From: Roseofilum capinflatum BLCC-M114
Lineage (GTDB): Bacteria > Cyanobacteriota > Cyanobacteriia > Cyanobacteriales > Desertifilaceae
Assembly (NCBI RefSeq): GCF_030068505.1
Contig: NZ_JAQOSO010000117.1
Location: 35,367 to 99,366, forward strand
Direction: 5' to 3'
Length of the DNA stretch: 64,000 nucleotides
Positions 15,494 to 26,132 of the stretch are shown here, in pieces (position 1 is the stretch's first letter; every line of letters begins with the position of its first letter). The notes under the pieces are model-generated. The model was not told where the DNA came from. It did no database searches and saw nothing but the letters and a program-made list of their open reading frames with translations. The position numbers and the translations under genes are program-made.

Positions 15494-18400
15494 TTAATCA
15501 TCAATTCCCTCAATGCGGTCTTCTGCTTCCTGATACAACTGGCGCAGACGGTCGAGGTTTTCTTCGCTGGTTTCCCAGTATCCGCGACCATTCACCTCTA
15601 GGAGGGTGCTAACCATCTTGCGGAAGGAATGGGGATTGAGGTTGAGCAACCGTTGACACATGGCTTCATCCTTGATGAAAGTGTCGTTGGTTTCTTCATA
15701 TACCCAGTTATCCACGGCTCCCGCAGTAGCGCTCCATCCGGAAGTATTCACCAGACGCTTGGACAACTCGCGCACTCCTTCATAGCCGTGGGAGAGCATT
15801 CCCTCGTACCATTTGGGATTGAGCATTTTTGTCCGCGCATCCAGGCGCACGGTTTCGGACAAGGAGCGCACCTGACCTTTAGCGGTGGTGGTATCGGCAA
15901 TATAGGCAGCCGGTTGTTTGCCATCTTTCCGCAGGGAACTCACCACCTTGGTGGGGTCACTGTCGAAATAGTGGGAAACATCGGTCAAGCTAATTTCAGA
16001 AGAGTCTAAGTTCTGGAATGTGACTTCCGCACTCTTGAGGGAAGACTCGAACACCTGACGGCTTTCCTTCATGATGCCGGGGTTGTCAGCATCAAAGGCG
16101 AAGGATTTGCGGTTGAGGTACATCTCTTGCAGTTCTGACTCTTCTTCCCAGGAGGAGTTTTCTACCGCTAGGTTGACGTTAGAAGCATAGGAACCACTGG
16201 CATTCGAGTAAATCCGGCTGGCGGCTTGCCGCAGGTTAATGCCTAACTCGTCCGCTTGCTGCATGGCATGTTTGCGGACGAAGTTCATCTCTGGGTGTTC
16301 ATCCGCTTCGGCAGCCATTTTCACGGCTTTATCCATGAGCGCCATCTGATTGACAAACAGATCTCGGAAGACTCCCGAACAGTTGACGACGACATCAATC
16401 CGGGGCCGTCCCAGTTCTTCGAGGGGAATGAGTTCCAGTTTATTCACCCGGCCGAGGGCATCGGGAACGGGTTTCACACCGACAAACCAGAGGATCTGAG
16501 CTAGGGACTCGCCAAAGGTTTTGATGTTGTCGGTTCCCCAGAGAACAGTAGCAATGGTTTCGGGAAGTTGGCCGTTGTTGGTGGCTTTATGGCGCTCCAG
16601 AAGTTGATCGACCACCTTTTTAGCAGACTTAATGGCTGCTTCGGTGGGAATGGACTGGGGATCGAGGGCGTGAATATTTTTACCGGTGGGCAGTACGTCG
16701 GGGTTGCGGATGGGGTCACCACCCGGCCCAGGCAGAATGTATTGACCTTCGAGAGCGGACAAGAGACCACCCAGTTCGTTATCGGCGCAGACCTGTTCGA
16801 GACAGAATTCTAGGTATTCCATCAGGGTCTTGAGGCTGTCTTCATCGACGTTGGTGTAACCCAATTCATGGAGTTTGGCGACCCAAGGGGCTTTTTTACC
16901 CATGTTGAAGAAGTTCAACTTGGAGACGAGGGAAACTCGGCCTTCGGCGTTGGTTTGTTCTTCGACGAGGGCAGTGACGGCGGCGCGGGTGGCTTGAACA
17001 ATGTTGTTATAGAGTTCTACGTCTTCAAGTACGCCTAAATCGCTGCTTTCATAGATTTGGTCGATGTCGCGGTCGATACTGCGGGCAATAATCCGGGGCA
17101 GGCTTTCGATGCCGTCTTCGGGGCGATCGATGTTGGAGATATTGACCAAGGTGGCGATCGCCTCGGTCGCTGTCGGTGGTTTCCCGACTACATGCAACCC
17201 ACAAGGTAACAACCGCGACTCAATCTCCATCAGTTTGTTGTACACCTGACCGACAAGATTATCCCGCTCTTCAGCCGATAAGCGGTCACTGAGCGGAGTC
17301 GAAGTGCCATCATCGGGTAGAGCAATATCCTGATCGAGATTCACCTGGCGACACTTCTCGATGATCGTCAGTACAATTTGTTCGCCCCTGGGGGTCTCCT
17401 TAAGCTGCTGATAGGAGCCGATCAACTCGCTCAGTTCCGCTAACCCTTTATACAACCCTGCATTTTCGGCTGGAGGAGTCAGATAGGAAATGGTGGCTGC
17501 ATAACCGCGCCGTTTGGCGATCGTCGCCTCCGAGGGGTTATTGGCCGCGTAGTAGTACAAGTTCGGAATCGAACCAATCAGATTATCCGGGTAACACTCG
17601 CCCGACATTCCCATCTGTTTCCCTGGCATAAATTCCAGGGAGCCATGGGTTCCAAAGTGCAGCACCGCATCCGCGCCCCAGATTTGCTCTAGATAGGTGT
17701 AGTAAGCGGCAAAGCCATGGTGGGGAGAAGCCGATCGCGAGAACAGCAGCCGCATGGGGTCACCTTCATAACCAAACGTGGGCTGTACGCCAATAAACAG
17801 GTTACCGAAGTGTTTCCCGTACACCAACAGGTTTTGACCGTCGCTGTTCAAGTGTCCGGGAGGGGGGCCCCAGTTTTCCTCTAGGCGCTCGGAATAGGGG
17901 GTCAGTTTCTCATATTCCGGCACAGACATACGATAGGCCACATTCAGTTCCGGGGAAGCATACTGAGCGCTGGCATCGTGGATCACCGCTTCCATCAACT
18001 CTTTGGGAGATTCTGGTAACTCTCCGAGATCGTAGCCATTATCTCGCAGGGCGCGAACCACTTCGTAGATGCTGCCAAATACATCTAGATAAGCTGCCGT
18101 TCCCACATTCCCTTTATCGGGGGGGAAGCTAAAGACTGTGATGGCGACTTTCTTCTCTAGCTTGGGTTTGCGCCGCAGGTTAGCCCATTTGAGGGCGCGA
18201 GCAGCAACGGACTCGATCCGGTCTTGGAGGGCGATCGCCTTTCCAGTGGCTCCATCCCGTCCCGATAGGATGATCGGCTCAATGGCTCCATCCAATTCCG
18301 GAATGGCAATTTGCAGGGCCACCTGTACCGGGTGCAGTCCCAATTCCGAGGCTTCCCACTCCTCCGTCGTTTGGAACACCAGGGGAAGAGCCACCATGTA

Positions 18401-19621
18401 GGGCCGGTTGAGGCGCTTCAGGCTCTCTACCGCTTTCGGATGGTCTTGACGAGCGGGGCCACCCACTAGGGCAAACCCAGTTAAAGAAATCACCGTATCG
18501 ACAATGGGTTTCTGGGTGCGTTGATTCCAGAAATAGGCATCCACCGGTTTAGAGAAGTCCAGCCCCCCGGCAAATGTACCGATCACCCTGGCTCCTCGGC
18601 ATTCCAGTTCTTGAACAATAGCCACATAATGGGCATCATCACCGGTAACCAGGTGAGAGCGCTGCAACACCAGACCCACACAGGGAGCGAGGGGATCTTT
18701 GAGGTCATCAGAAATATCATCCCGGCTGTTATACCAATCCCAATATTCCTGTTGGTCTTCAAACATTTTCGGAGCCATGGGATGCCAGATACCCAGGTCT
18801 GGATAGACCACCGGTTCTTCGTAGCTTAATTTCTGATCGCCTTCGAGGATATATTTATCGGCCAACATCAGCAGGAAGTTGGTCAGGTTTTCGGGAGAGC
18901 CACCGAGCCAATATTGGAAGGAGAGCATGAAGTGGCGAGCGTCCTGAGCCTTTTCAATGGGCATGTATTTCAGGACTTTGGGCAGGGTACGCAGGAGTTT
19001 GAGCATTCCGTCTTGGAAGGAGGAACCGCTCGATTCCTTGCGTTTTTTCATGAATGAGGCGATCGCGCTCTTCGACTGTCCCAACTGCGCCATACTAAAG
19101 CTACCCAGCTTATTCAAGCGCATCACTTGGGGCATGGAGGGGAAGATTACCGCCGCATCCAGGCGATCGCGATGGGGGGCAACTGTGGCTACAATGCGAT
19201 CGGCCAGATCCTCAATGAAAATCAAGGAGCCAATGAAAATATTAGCCGTTTCCATATCCCGCTCAAACTCGGCATAGTTTTCCGGGTTGCGTAGCTCTTC
19301 AATCAAGTACCCACTCAGTTCTATGCCGACCTGATTTTGATGTTTAGCCGCGCTGCGGTTAATGGTTTGAGCCGCTTGGGTGAGGGCACTTTGGTATTGC
19401 GCCTCCATGACGATGTACACAATTTTGATCACTTTTCGCCCATCAGCGGCCGCTCGATCTATGGCTGGGGGTGCAGACTCTAGGTCAAGTGAACGATCTA
19501 GAGTCTCTTGCTCTGAGAGTTCTGCGGCGATCGCCTTTAGGGTTTCCCCATCTATGCCATTAACTGGCTCGGTTTCTGGTACGGTTACACGACGAATGTT
19601 GGATTTAACCTGGGTGTACAT
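15494..19621 (-). CDS. chlH: Magnesium chelatase subunit H
   Basis: 1375 aa, full length. ChlH is the porphyrin-binding subunit that, with ChlI and ChlD and ATP, inserts Mg into protoporphyrin IX, the first committed step of chlorophyll synthesis. The N-terminus reads [16 protein letters not shown], then an inserted stretch of about 50 residues before [20 protein letters not shown]; typical cyanobacterial ChlH is about 1330 aa, so this N-terminal insertion is unusual. The central CobN-type block [20 protein letters not shown] is intact, as is the C-terminal [15 protein letters not shown]. The gene stands alone and is preceded by a 500-base gap with hairpins. The alternative, CobN, is excluded by the N-terminus and the close ChlH-like sequence. 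Confidence 0.97.
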   Translation of the reverse strand: MYTQVKSNIRRVTVPETEPVNGIDGETLKAIAAELSEQETLDRSLDLESAPPAIDRAAADGRKVIKIVYIVMEAQYQSALTQAAQTINRSAAKHQNQVGIELSGYLIEELRNPENYAEFERDMETANIFIGSLIFIEDLADRIVATVAPHRDRLDAAVIFPSMPQVMRLNKLGSFSMAQLGQSKSAIASFMKKRKESSGSSFQDGMLKLLRTLPKVLKYMPIEKAQDARHFMLSFQYWLGGSPENLTNFLLMLADKYILEGDQKLSYEEPVVYPDLGIWHPMAPKMFEDQQEYWDWYNSRDDISDDLKDPLAPCVGLVLQRSHLVTGDDAHYVAIVQELECRGARVIGTFAGGLDFSKPVDAYFWNQRTQKPIVDTVISLTGFALVGGPARQDHPKAVESLKRLNRPYMVALPLVFQTTEEWEASELGLHPVQVALQIAIPELDGAIEPIILSGRDGATGKAIALQDRIESVAARALKWANLRRKPKLEKKVAITVFSFPPDKGNVGTAAYLDVFGSIYEVVRALRDNGYDLGELPESPKELMEAVIHDASAQYASPELNVAYRMSVPEYEKLTPYSERLEENWGPPPGHLNSDGQNLLVYGKHFGNLFIGVQPTFGYEGDPMRLLFSRSASPHHGFAAYYTYLEQIWGADAVLHFGTHGSLEFMPGKQMGMSGECYPDNLIGSIPNLYYYAANNPSEATIAKRRGYAATISYLTPPAENAGLYKGLAELSELIGSYQQLKETPRGEQIVLTIIEKCRQVNLDQDIALPDDGTSTPLSDRLSAEERDNLVGQVYNKLMEIESRLLPCGLHVVGKPPTATEAIATLVNISNIDRPEDGIESLPRIIARSIDRDIDQIYESSDLGVLEDVELYNNIVQATRAAVTALVEEQTNAEGRVSLVSKLNFFNMGKKAPWVAKLHELGYTNVDEDSLKTLMEYLEFCLEQVCADNELGGLLSALEGQYILPGPGGDPIRNPDVLPTGKNIHALDPQSIPTEAAIKSAKKVVDQLLERHKATNNGQLPETIATVLWGTDNIKTFGESLAQILWFVGVKPVPDALGRVNKLELIPLEELGRPRIDVVVNCSGVFRDLFVNQMALMDKAVKMAAEADEHPEMNFVRKHAMQQADELGINLRQAASRIYSNASGSYASNVNLAVENSSWEEESELQEMYLNRKSFAFDADNPGIMKESRQVFESSLKSAEVTFQNLDSSEISLTDVSHYFDSDPTKVVSSLRKDGKQPAAYIADTTTAKGQVRSLSETVRLDARTKMLNPKWYEGMLSHGYEGVRELSKRLVNTSGWSATAGAVDNWVYEETNDTFIKDEAMCQRLLNLNPHSFRKMVSTLLEVNGRGYWETSEENLDRLRQLYQEAEDRIEGIDD

Positions 19622-20129
19622 ATTGGAGGTTCCTCTATGATCCTTATTCCCTTTAGTATGTATTTCGGCTTGCTGCCGATATGAATATGATTCCGATTAG
19701 GGGAGGGTCTTCCCTTGCCCACAGTGGGGACAGGAAACACCCCATAAAATAGTTAAGATACCCCTACATCATTTACCCCACGATCTGGGGTATGGGTCGT
19801 CTTTTACGACCACAACCTGTCAGGGTAACGTGGATAAGACGTTTTCAGCAATTTTAACCTTTCTGGAGTCCCAGAAGAGTCGAGTCAACCCATGGGATGA
19901 GTTTTGCCCCTTGCTGTCCGCTTGCGGAAAATCCTGATTGAATAGGTATTTTTGCGTCTATCTAACCTAATTTTATAAGCACTTTGGCCATCCCTTAACA
20001 TTTATTGATATATTTTTCCCCAATCGGTGAAGTCCCCCTTTTCAACCCTTGACAAAGTAATCTTTTTATGATAGATAAAATTGTTTTAAATTAGGTCTTT
20101 TACCTTTTGCCCATTGCCCTTTCCCTAAA
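19622..20129. other. Long upstream region of chlH, structured
   Basis: This is a 508-base gap with no credible gene. It contains a cluster of short hairpins within 100 bases: ACCCCA-CGATC-TGGGGT (19775-19791), GGTCGT-CTTTT-ACGACC (19795-19811) and TTCTGG-AGTC-CCAGAA (19859-19874). They would lie in a long 5' leader of the chlH mRNA if transcription starts beyond them. A TATAAA-like -10 on the minus strand can be read near 19970, but the promoter is not certain. Confidence 0.45.
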
Positions 20130-20756
20130 TCAACCAGGAAGCATCATTTCATAAGAGGCTTCAATCCCCTTAATTAAGCACACTAGAGAGGTTACCCCCG
20201 TCACTAAAATCAGGTAACTCACAATGGATTGTTCAGAAAGCGTAAACTTAGCATTGAGAACCAAAGCGTATCTCAATTCGTTACGGCTGGCAATTAAACT
20301 ATTGAGCAAATGGGGAACTTCTTGAACCACAAAAGAAGGAATAGAAAAACTAAGCTGTCCCCCTCGCAAATGGCTCAACATCGCCAAATAAGTGTTGAGC
20401 ATCACATTGCCAATTTCCGTTAACACTTCACAACCGGAAACCGTTAAATTGGGGGTAACGGATGGAAAGCTTGAGTGGCCGAAGTGAGCTAACTTAATGG
20501 CTGAGGGATAATCGAGAACAAATAAAGCATCTCCAGCCAAAGAATTTTCAAATTTTTGATGTACACAGACGACGGGATCGCTAAAGTTATCTGACCAGTT
20601 TTGGGAGAGAATGACTAAGGAGTTGAGGGAAACATCAGAAACATCTAAGCTAATAGGAAAATGCATCAAGTCTGACAGCAAAAAAGCACTCTTTTCCGAG
20701 AGAGCCAGAGTCATAAACTCCATTAAGGCATATTTTTGATGATCGGTTAATAGCAT
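20130..20756 (-). CDS. CheC/CheX-like protein (CheY phosphatase family)
   Basis: 208 aa. The centre carries EVLTEIGNVMLN followed 22 residues after the Asn by Pro, matching the CheC catalytic spacing ExxN-x22-P. The usual Asp/Ser four residues before the Glu is a Glu here. GDALFVLDYPSA and the closing hydrophobic strand LVTGVTSLVCLI also fit the CheC fold. Such proteins dephosphorylate CheY-P or bind CheD; no cheD is in the window. It is the last gene of the chemosensory cluster, 73 bases after cheB. The substituted residue leaves its phosphatase activity open. Confidence 0.7.
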   Translation of the reverse strand: MLLTDHQKYALMEFMTLALSEKSAFLLSDLMHFPISLDVSDVSLNSLVILSQNWSDNFSDPVVCVHQKFENSLAGDALFVLDYPSAIKLAHFGHSSFPSVTPNLTVSGCEVLTEIGNVMLNTYLAMLSHLRGGQLSFSIPSFVVQEVPHLLNSLIASRNELRYALVLNAKFTLSEQSIVSYLILVTGVTSLVCLIKGIEASYEMMLPG

Positions 20757-20829
20757 AGTTTTCCCCTGTTAATTGAATGTTCATGGGTTCCAAGAGAGTC
20801 TCCTCATGAATGGTAATAATTTTATCATG

Positions 20830-21915
20830 CTAAGGACAGCTAAAGAGGAGTTCATTAATGGCATCAGCCATAGATTTTAGGGACACGCTGCGATCGCTCA
20901 ACCCCGCTTCGACAACAGAACGGGGCATTCCATACACCACACAACTAGACTCAGACTCAGTGATAATCATCCCCCCATGGGATTTAATCTGAGCTGCACC
21001 TTGTTTACCATCCGATCCCATACCCGTCATCACCACACCCAAGGTGCGATCGCCATAAACTTGAGCGCCAGATTGGAATAAAACATCCACAGAAGGACGA
21101 TGGGGTAAATCAAAGGGTTTAGATTGCTGTTTGGCAACCACTTGTCCCTCCCGGTTACGGTCAAAAGCTAAATGATATCCGGCTGTAGCAATCAGAACTC
21201 GACCCGGACACACGAGATCGTCAGTATGGGCTTCAATAACTTCCAGGGAACAGTAATGATTTAACCGTTCAGCATAGAGTTTGGTATAGCCTTTCGGCAT
21301 ATGTAAGACAACAGCAATGGGGATCGGAAAATCTTCAGGAAACTGGGGAATCAGATAGGTCAGTGCTTGAGGCCCACCGGTAGAAATGCCAATTAAAACA
21401 ATATCAAATCGGGGAGTCGTAGAGGGACTGATAGATACAGAAGGTTTCACATCAGGAGTGAAAGAATTGAGAGCCGGAGGATAGGGATTTAAGGGTAATT
21501 TTGCCGCTTTTTTAACCTTCTGAATCAGATCGTCTTGAATTTCAAATATTTTATCGGTGGCTAAGGCCGTAGGTTTATGAATAAAATCTACAGCGCCTGC
21601 ATCTAAGGCATCTAAAACTTTTTTACCTCCTTCATCAGCAATGCTAACAATCACAATAGGAAGAACTTTCCGCAGCATTTGCTGTCGAATAAATTCAATC
21701 CCATCAATTCCGGGCATAATTAAATCTAAGGTGACCACATCCGGATTATGTTTAGCCACTTGTTCTAAAGCATCTTCCCCATCATGGGCAATCCCGACTA
21801 CCTCAATAAATGGACTGGTGGATAGCATTTTTTTGATCACTTTACGCACATAAGCTTAGTCGTCTACGACTAGCACTTTGATTAAATTGGGATTGTTAGG
21901 TTGGGTTATACTCAT
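20830..21915 (-). pseudogene. cheB: Chemotaxis methylesterase CheB with in-frame stop in receiver domain
   Basis: The full frame begins with ATG at 21913-21915 (MSITQPNNPNLIKVLVVDD), and the next codon, 21856-21858, is TAA. Reading resumes in frame with AYVRKVIKKML, so a normal receiver (phosphorylated Asp in VVTLDLIMPGIDG) and methylesterase follow. The esterase triad is visible: Ser in GISTGGPQAL, His in VVLHMPKGYT, Asp in MTGMGSDGKQG. The stop falls right after the acidic pair of the receiver. A GTG at 21849 could restart translation, but it lacks a ribosome binding site, and the product would miss the receiver's first strand. CheB removes methyl groups from MCPs and opposes the adjacent CheR. 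A sequencing error would make this an ordinary 361-residue CheB. Confidence 0.85.
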
Positions 21916-21952
21916 GATCGATATTAATAGGGGTTGGGTACAGGGAAGAACC

Positions 21953-22834
21953 TTAAGGTTGGTGTCGATCTTCTTGCTTCATATAGACAAATGATTGATT
22001 AATTTCACACACTTGAAATTCGGTATTGAGTTTGAGGATTGATTCGGACGATCCTAGAAATAAATAGCCATTGGCGGGCATTTTTTCAAAAAACATGATC
22101 GTAGTCTTTTTGATCGAGTCAGGGGAAAAGTAAATAAACACATTACGGCAAAAAATAAAGGGGATATTGGTGAATAAGATAAAATCGTCGGGATTTAGTA
22201 AATTAGCTGTTTTCCAGTGAATTCGATTATGAATATGGGGCTGAATACGCCATCCTGTGGTTTCCTGAGTAAAATATTTTTCTTTTAAAGCGGGTGACAA
22301 GACCCGAAAAGAATGGTCTCGGTATAGTCCTTTCTTAGCCTTCGCGATCGCCCGCGAGGAAATATCCGTGGCATAGATTTCAATGGGTAGCCGATCGAAC
22401 CATCCAGCTTCTTCTAAGGCCATGGCGATCGTTAGGGGTTCTTCACCGGTGGAGCAGGCCGCACTCCAGATTTTCAGGGGATAGCTATAACCATAAGATA
22501 ATCCAGAGAGTTTTTGTCGATCTAAATACTCATCAATGATTTGCTTGATTAGTACCTCAATTTGATCGAATTCCCGCCAAAAAAATGTTTCCGGCACAGT
22601 GATTGCATTCACCAACTCTTGCCATTCCCGATTGGCACTTGTGTCATACTTTAATAGATAGTAATAATCCAGAAAAGAATGAATTCCTTGCTCTAAGAGT
22701 CTGGGAGAGAGTTTGTCAGCTAACAAATCTTGTTTGGACTGATCGTAATAAATACCGGTACGTTCGTGAATTAAATTTCGTAAAATCACAAAGGTACTGT
22801 CAGACATTCCAAAAGCACGGGTTGAAAAGATCAT
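21953..22834 (-). CDS. cheR: Chemotaxis protein methyltransferase CheR
   Basis: 293 aa from the ATG at 22834; a TTG three codons upstream is weaker. The N-terminal helical domain spans about 1-80. The SAM-binding domain follows, with KIWSAACSTGEEPLTIAMAL, EIYATDISSRAIAKAKKGLY and FIFCRNVFIYF, all standard CheR motifs. It methylates glutamates on MCPs using SAM, adjusting receptor sensitivity. It sits between the PAS-HEAT gene (upstream) and cheB (downstream) on the same strand. No extra TPR domain is present. Confidence 0.92.
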   Translation of the reverse strand: MIFSTRAFGMSDSTFVILRNLIHERTGIYYDQSKQDLLADKLSPRLLEQGIHSFLDYYYLLKYDTSANREWQELVNAITVPETFFWREFDQIEVLIKQIIDEYLDRQKLSGLSYGYSYPLKIWSAACSTGEEPLTIAMALEEAGWFDRLPIEIYATDISSRAIAKAKKGLYRDHSFRVLSPALKEKYFTQETTGWRIQPHIHNRIHWKTANLLNPDDFILFTNIPFIFCRNVFIYFSPDSIKKTTIMFFEKMPANGYLFLGSSESILKLNTEFQVCEINQSFVYMKQEDRHQP

Positions 22835-22896
22835 GGTTTCCAATCACAACGCCAATTTTTTTCAGCCATAGGATGACCTCAAGCGAGTGTTCTCCT

Positions 22897-25800
22897 TTAT
22901 TGGTGAATGGCCTTTTGAGCTGCCCGACGAACCGCTACAGAGGGATCGGTACGAGCTAAAACTAATAACTGAGGTTGACAGCTTTGATTGCCTAAATAGC
23001 TTAGGGCTTCAACTGCTGCCAAGCGTACTGATTCGTCGGAGTCACCCAGAGCAACAATCAAAAATTCTGAAGCATAGGGATGTTGAAGACGTTTTAGCAC
23101 TTCTACGGTACTACAACGAACTTGACTATGGGCATGATGGAGGCCGGCGGCGATCGCGTCAATATAATCTTCTTTGAGGGTTTTCTGGCGACTGAGGACT
23201 TCAATACAGAAATGGCGATTGGCCGGGTCGAGAGTCAGTTCGAGCAAGGAGGCGATCGCCTCTTGCCCCCCCAAACGGCCCAAGGTTTCAATAGCTGCCA
23301 AAGTCACCCGCTCTTCTGGATCGGCGGCTGCCATCCATTGCAGAGCCACACCCGCTTCTTGTCCTCCACGCTCCTGGAAGGCTTGCATGGCATCTAAACG
23401 GCGTTCGGGATCGGGGGAATTGAGGGCATTGAGCAAGGGGGCGATCGCCTCACCTGTATCTAAGCGACCCAAGGCAATCAGAGCTGCTCGCGCCACATCC
23501 GCAGGCCCAGATTCAGCCAACTCTGTTAACGGCCCAATACTAGCAGGAGAAACCCGCCCCAAGCATTCAGTCGCTGCTGCCCGTACACTAATACAAGGGT
23601 CACTTTGGCCCAAACGAATCAACTGATTTGTCAACTCACTCCAGTCACCGCCATGATTTCCCCCCATCAACTGGCCAATGGATCGCAGGGCACTATAGCG
23701 CACCCATTCTTCCTCATCGAGCATTGCTTGTTGTAGGGCTGGTAAGGGGGTTTTCTCCCATCGGGCCCCATTCAACTGGCTGGGGATCTCCAGCTCGCCC
23801 AGGGCACGAGCTGCTGCTGCCCGACAAACTGGAGTTTCCTGCCTTAAGGCATCGGTTAAATAGTCTATGACTTGGGGATGGTCAAGATAGGGCAAATGTT
23901 CGATCGCCGAGCGTCGCACTTTTTCCTCCGGATCTTTGAGCAGATCGATTAGCACCTCAATGGAGTCTGGAAAGGCAAAATACCCGGCAATTTTTACTGC
24001 ACATTCACGTACCCTGGGATTGGAATCCCTCAGACGGACTTGGATCTGCTCGGCCAAATAGGGAGGACGACAGGAGTTGAGGGCGGCGATCGCCCCTAGA
24101 CGAACCGCTCCATCTTCGTGGCCCAGTAGAGATAACAAGGATTCCGTCGCCCTTTGATCGCCAATTTGGGCGAGGGCAGCCGTTGCGGATCGAACCAGCT
24201 CTACATCAGTTTCTTCCAGCAATTGCCGCAGTTTAGTCGTGGCCAGGGGGTCACCAATACGACCCAGGGCTACCACAGCCGCCTTTTGTCCTTCTAAATC
24301 TAGTTGGGGTAGGCTCTCTAAGAGCAGTTCAGTGCCCAAGGAACCATAACCTACCAGGATTTGAATGCAGGTCTCGCGTACTGCTTCATTGGAGAGTAGG
24401 GACGTGAAGGCTGGAGCCACTAGGGGACGATAGTCAGGGTGAACCGCACCTAAACAGAGGAGCAAGGCGGGTAAATTCTCCTGGGCAGTGTGGAGGGTTT
24501 CTTCCATCAGGGCCCTAGCCCCATCTTCATCTAGGGTTTGTCGGATCAGGTCGGTGATGGTGGTGATTTGATGGGTTTGGTCATAGCGATGGGCAATAGA
24601 GGCGATCGCCGTGGCTAAACTCGATATACTGGCTCCTGGTTCAGATAAGTGCCGTACCAGGGGAACTACCACATCCACATCACCCAGAACGCCCAAGGCT
24701 TCGGCTGCTTGGGGAGCCAGTAGGGGGTCATCTAGCAGGGGAACCAGGCGATAGGCGATCGCTCGCTCGCCGATTTGGGTGAGACTACAAAGAGCTGGAA
24801 AGGCCAAGAAAAAGTCTTCTTGGGTGGCAATCTCCAAGAGTGCTTCTACCGCTTCATTGGCTTTAAGTCGTCCCAAGGCTTCAATGGAATGGTATTTAAC
24901 GTTGGGATGATCGTCCTTGAGAGCCTCCATCAGGGGGCCAATGGCTCTCGGATCGGCGCGATCGCCCAATGCACCGGCCGCATAGGTGCGTAAATCCGGA
25001 TCGTTAGGGTCTTGTAAGCATCCCACCAACGCGGGAATGGGGTCAACTTCACCCAACACCAACACCTGAAGCACACTATTGAGAACATTGGGATTACGGT
25101 GTTGTTGCCGGAGAAGATTGAGTAAAGAACTGGTCAGATCGCTAGTGCCATGGAGGGCAATTTTATCGACGGCTTCCCGTCTCACTCGCCAGTTGAGGGT
25201 GCGAACCAACAGGGGAATTAATCGCGGAGTCACTTCCGGATCGTCCATTTGCATCAGGGCATCGAAGGCCCCAAACGCCAGGAAAAAATCATCGGATTGG
25301 GCAATTTCCACCAATTTATCGATCGCAGCGCTGGCTTTGAGTTTGCCCAAGGATTCAATCGCTTGATAGACCACATTGGTGTCGGGATCGTCCAGGGCCT
25401 TAATCAGGGGTTCAATGGAGCCAGGATGGTGGCGATTGCCCAGGGCGAGGGCCGCATAAATTCGTAGCTCTGGATCGGGATCTTGTAAACATTCCCACAA
25501 CACGGGTGAAGGATCGATCTGGCTTTTACTCAATACCGACAGCACGCTGTTTAAGAGGGTCGGATGGCGGTGTTCCTGACGTAAGACATCTACGAGTTTA
25601 CGGGTAATTTCGGGCGATCGTTGGCATTGCTCGATCGCCTTGCGCCGCTCGGCCAGCACGTCCCAAGACGAGGTACTGCGATCCTGAGACCGGAGGCTAG
25701 AGAAGGGGTCAACCCTATCCGATACTTCGGCGCTCATTTGTTTTTCTTCAATCAGGCGAGCGGTCACATCTTCTACTGTCACCAGTGTGCCGACAATTTT

Positions 25801-26103
25801 CTCCCCTTCCCGTAGGGGGACAATGGTCACTCGCTGCTGCATTCGGTCAAAATACTGGGAAGGAATGGGGGAATCGCAGGGGATCAAATAATGGTGTAAG
25901 GCTGGGGCAAGGGTTTCAATTACCCCTTCTTGTAACACGCGCTTAAAGTGTTGGAGTAATCCTCTGGTTTCTAACTCAGGAATAATCTCCACTAGCGGCC
26001 GGTTCATGGCTTCGCTCGGAGTCAATCCGGTCATCTCGGTTAATTGGGTATCCCAGGAGCGAATCTTTAACTGGGTATCGGTGGTAAAGATACTAATGGT
26101 CAT
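22897..26103 (-). CDS. PAS domain plus long HEAT-repeat protein in chemosensory cluster
   Basis: 1068 aa. Residues 1-115 form a PAS domain (TQLKIRSWDTQLTEMTGLTP, then VTIVPLREGEKIVGTLVTVEDV). Residues about 160-1068 are a continuous array of HEAT-like repeats of about 30 residues (for example AALALGNRHHPGSIEPLIKA and SALRSIGQLMG), like PBS-lyase HEAT repeats but much longer. Two neighbouring segments, about 160-320 and 330-490, are clear duplicates of each other (LLRQQHRNPNVLNSVLQVL against VLRQEHRHPTLLNSVLSVL). No catalytic domain is seen. It sits between the MCP and cheR genes, so it may be a sensor-scaffold for the chemosensory complex. That role is inferred from position. Confidence 0.85.
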   Translation of the reverse strand: MTISIFTTDTQLKIRSWDTQLTEMTGLTPSEAMNRPLVEIIPELETRGLLQHFKRVLQEGVIETLAPALHHYLIPCDSPIPSQYFDRMQQRVTIVPLREGEKIVGTLVTVEDVTARLIEEKQMSAEVSDRVDPFSSLRSQDRSTSSWDVLAERRKAIEQCQRSPEITRKLVDVLRQEHRHPTLLNSVLSVLSKSQIDPSPVLWECLQDPDPELRIYAALALGNRHHPGSIEPLIKALDDPDTNVVYQAIESLGKLKASAAIDKLVEIAQSDDFFLAFGAFDALMQMDDPEVTPRLIPLLVRTLNWRVRREAVDKIALHGTSDLTSSLLNLLRQQHRNPNVLNSVLQVLVLGEVDPIPALVGCLQDPNDPDLRTYAAGALGDRADPRAIGPLMEALKDDHPNVKYHSIEALGRLKANEAVEALLEIATQEDFFLAFPALCSLTQIGERAIAYRLVPLLDDPLLAPQAAEALGVLGDVDVVVPLVRHLSEPGASISSLATAIASIAHRYDQTHQITTITDLIRQTLDEDGARALMEETLHTAQENLPALLLCLGAVHPDYRPLVAPAFTSLLSNEAVRETCIQILVGYGSLGTELLLESLPQLDLEGQKAAVVALGRIGDPLATTKLRQLLEETDVELVRSATAALAQIGDQRATESLLSLLGHEDGAVRLGAIAALNSCRPPYLAEQIQVRLRDSNPRVRECAVKIAGYFAFPDSIEVLIDLLKDPEEKVRRSAIEHLPYLDHPQVIDYLTDALRQETPVCRAAAARALGELEIPSQLNGARWEKTPLPALQQAMLDEEEWVRYSALRSIGQLMGGNHGGDWSELTNQLIRLGQSDPCISVRAAATECLGRVSPASIGPLTELAESGPADVARAALIALGRLDTGEAIAPLLNALNSPDPERRLDAMQAFQERGGQEAGVALQWMAAADPEERVTLAAIETLGRLGGQEAIASLLELTLDPANRHFCIEVLSRQKTLKEDYIDAIAAGLHHAHSQVRCSTVEVLKRLQHPYASEFLIVALGDSDESVRLAAVEALSYLGNQSCQPQLLVLARTDPSVAVRRAAQKAIHQ

Positions 26104-26132
26104 AGTTCAATGGAGGAGGGGGAGAGGGCTGA

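Noticed and set aside
15629..16009. Plus-strand frames within chlH, including a 126-codon one
   Set aside because: They are antisense shadows of chlH, with no family match and no start signals.
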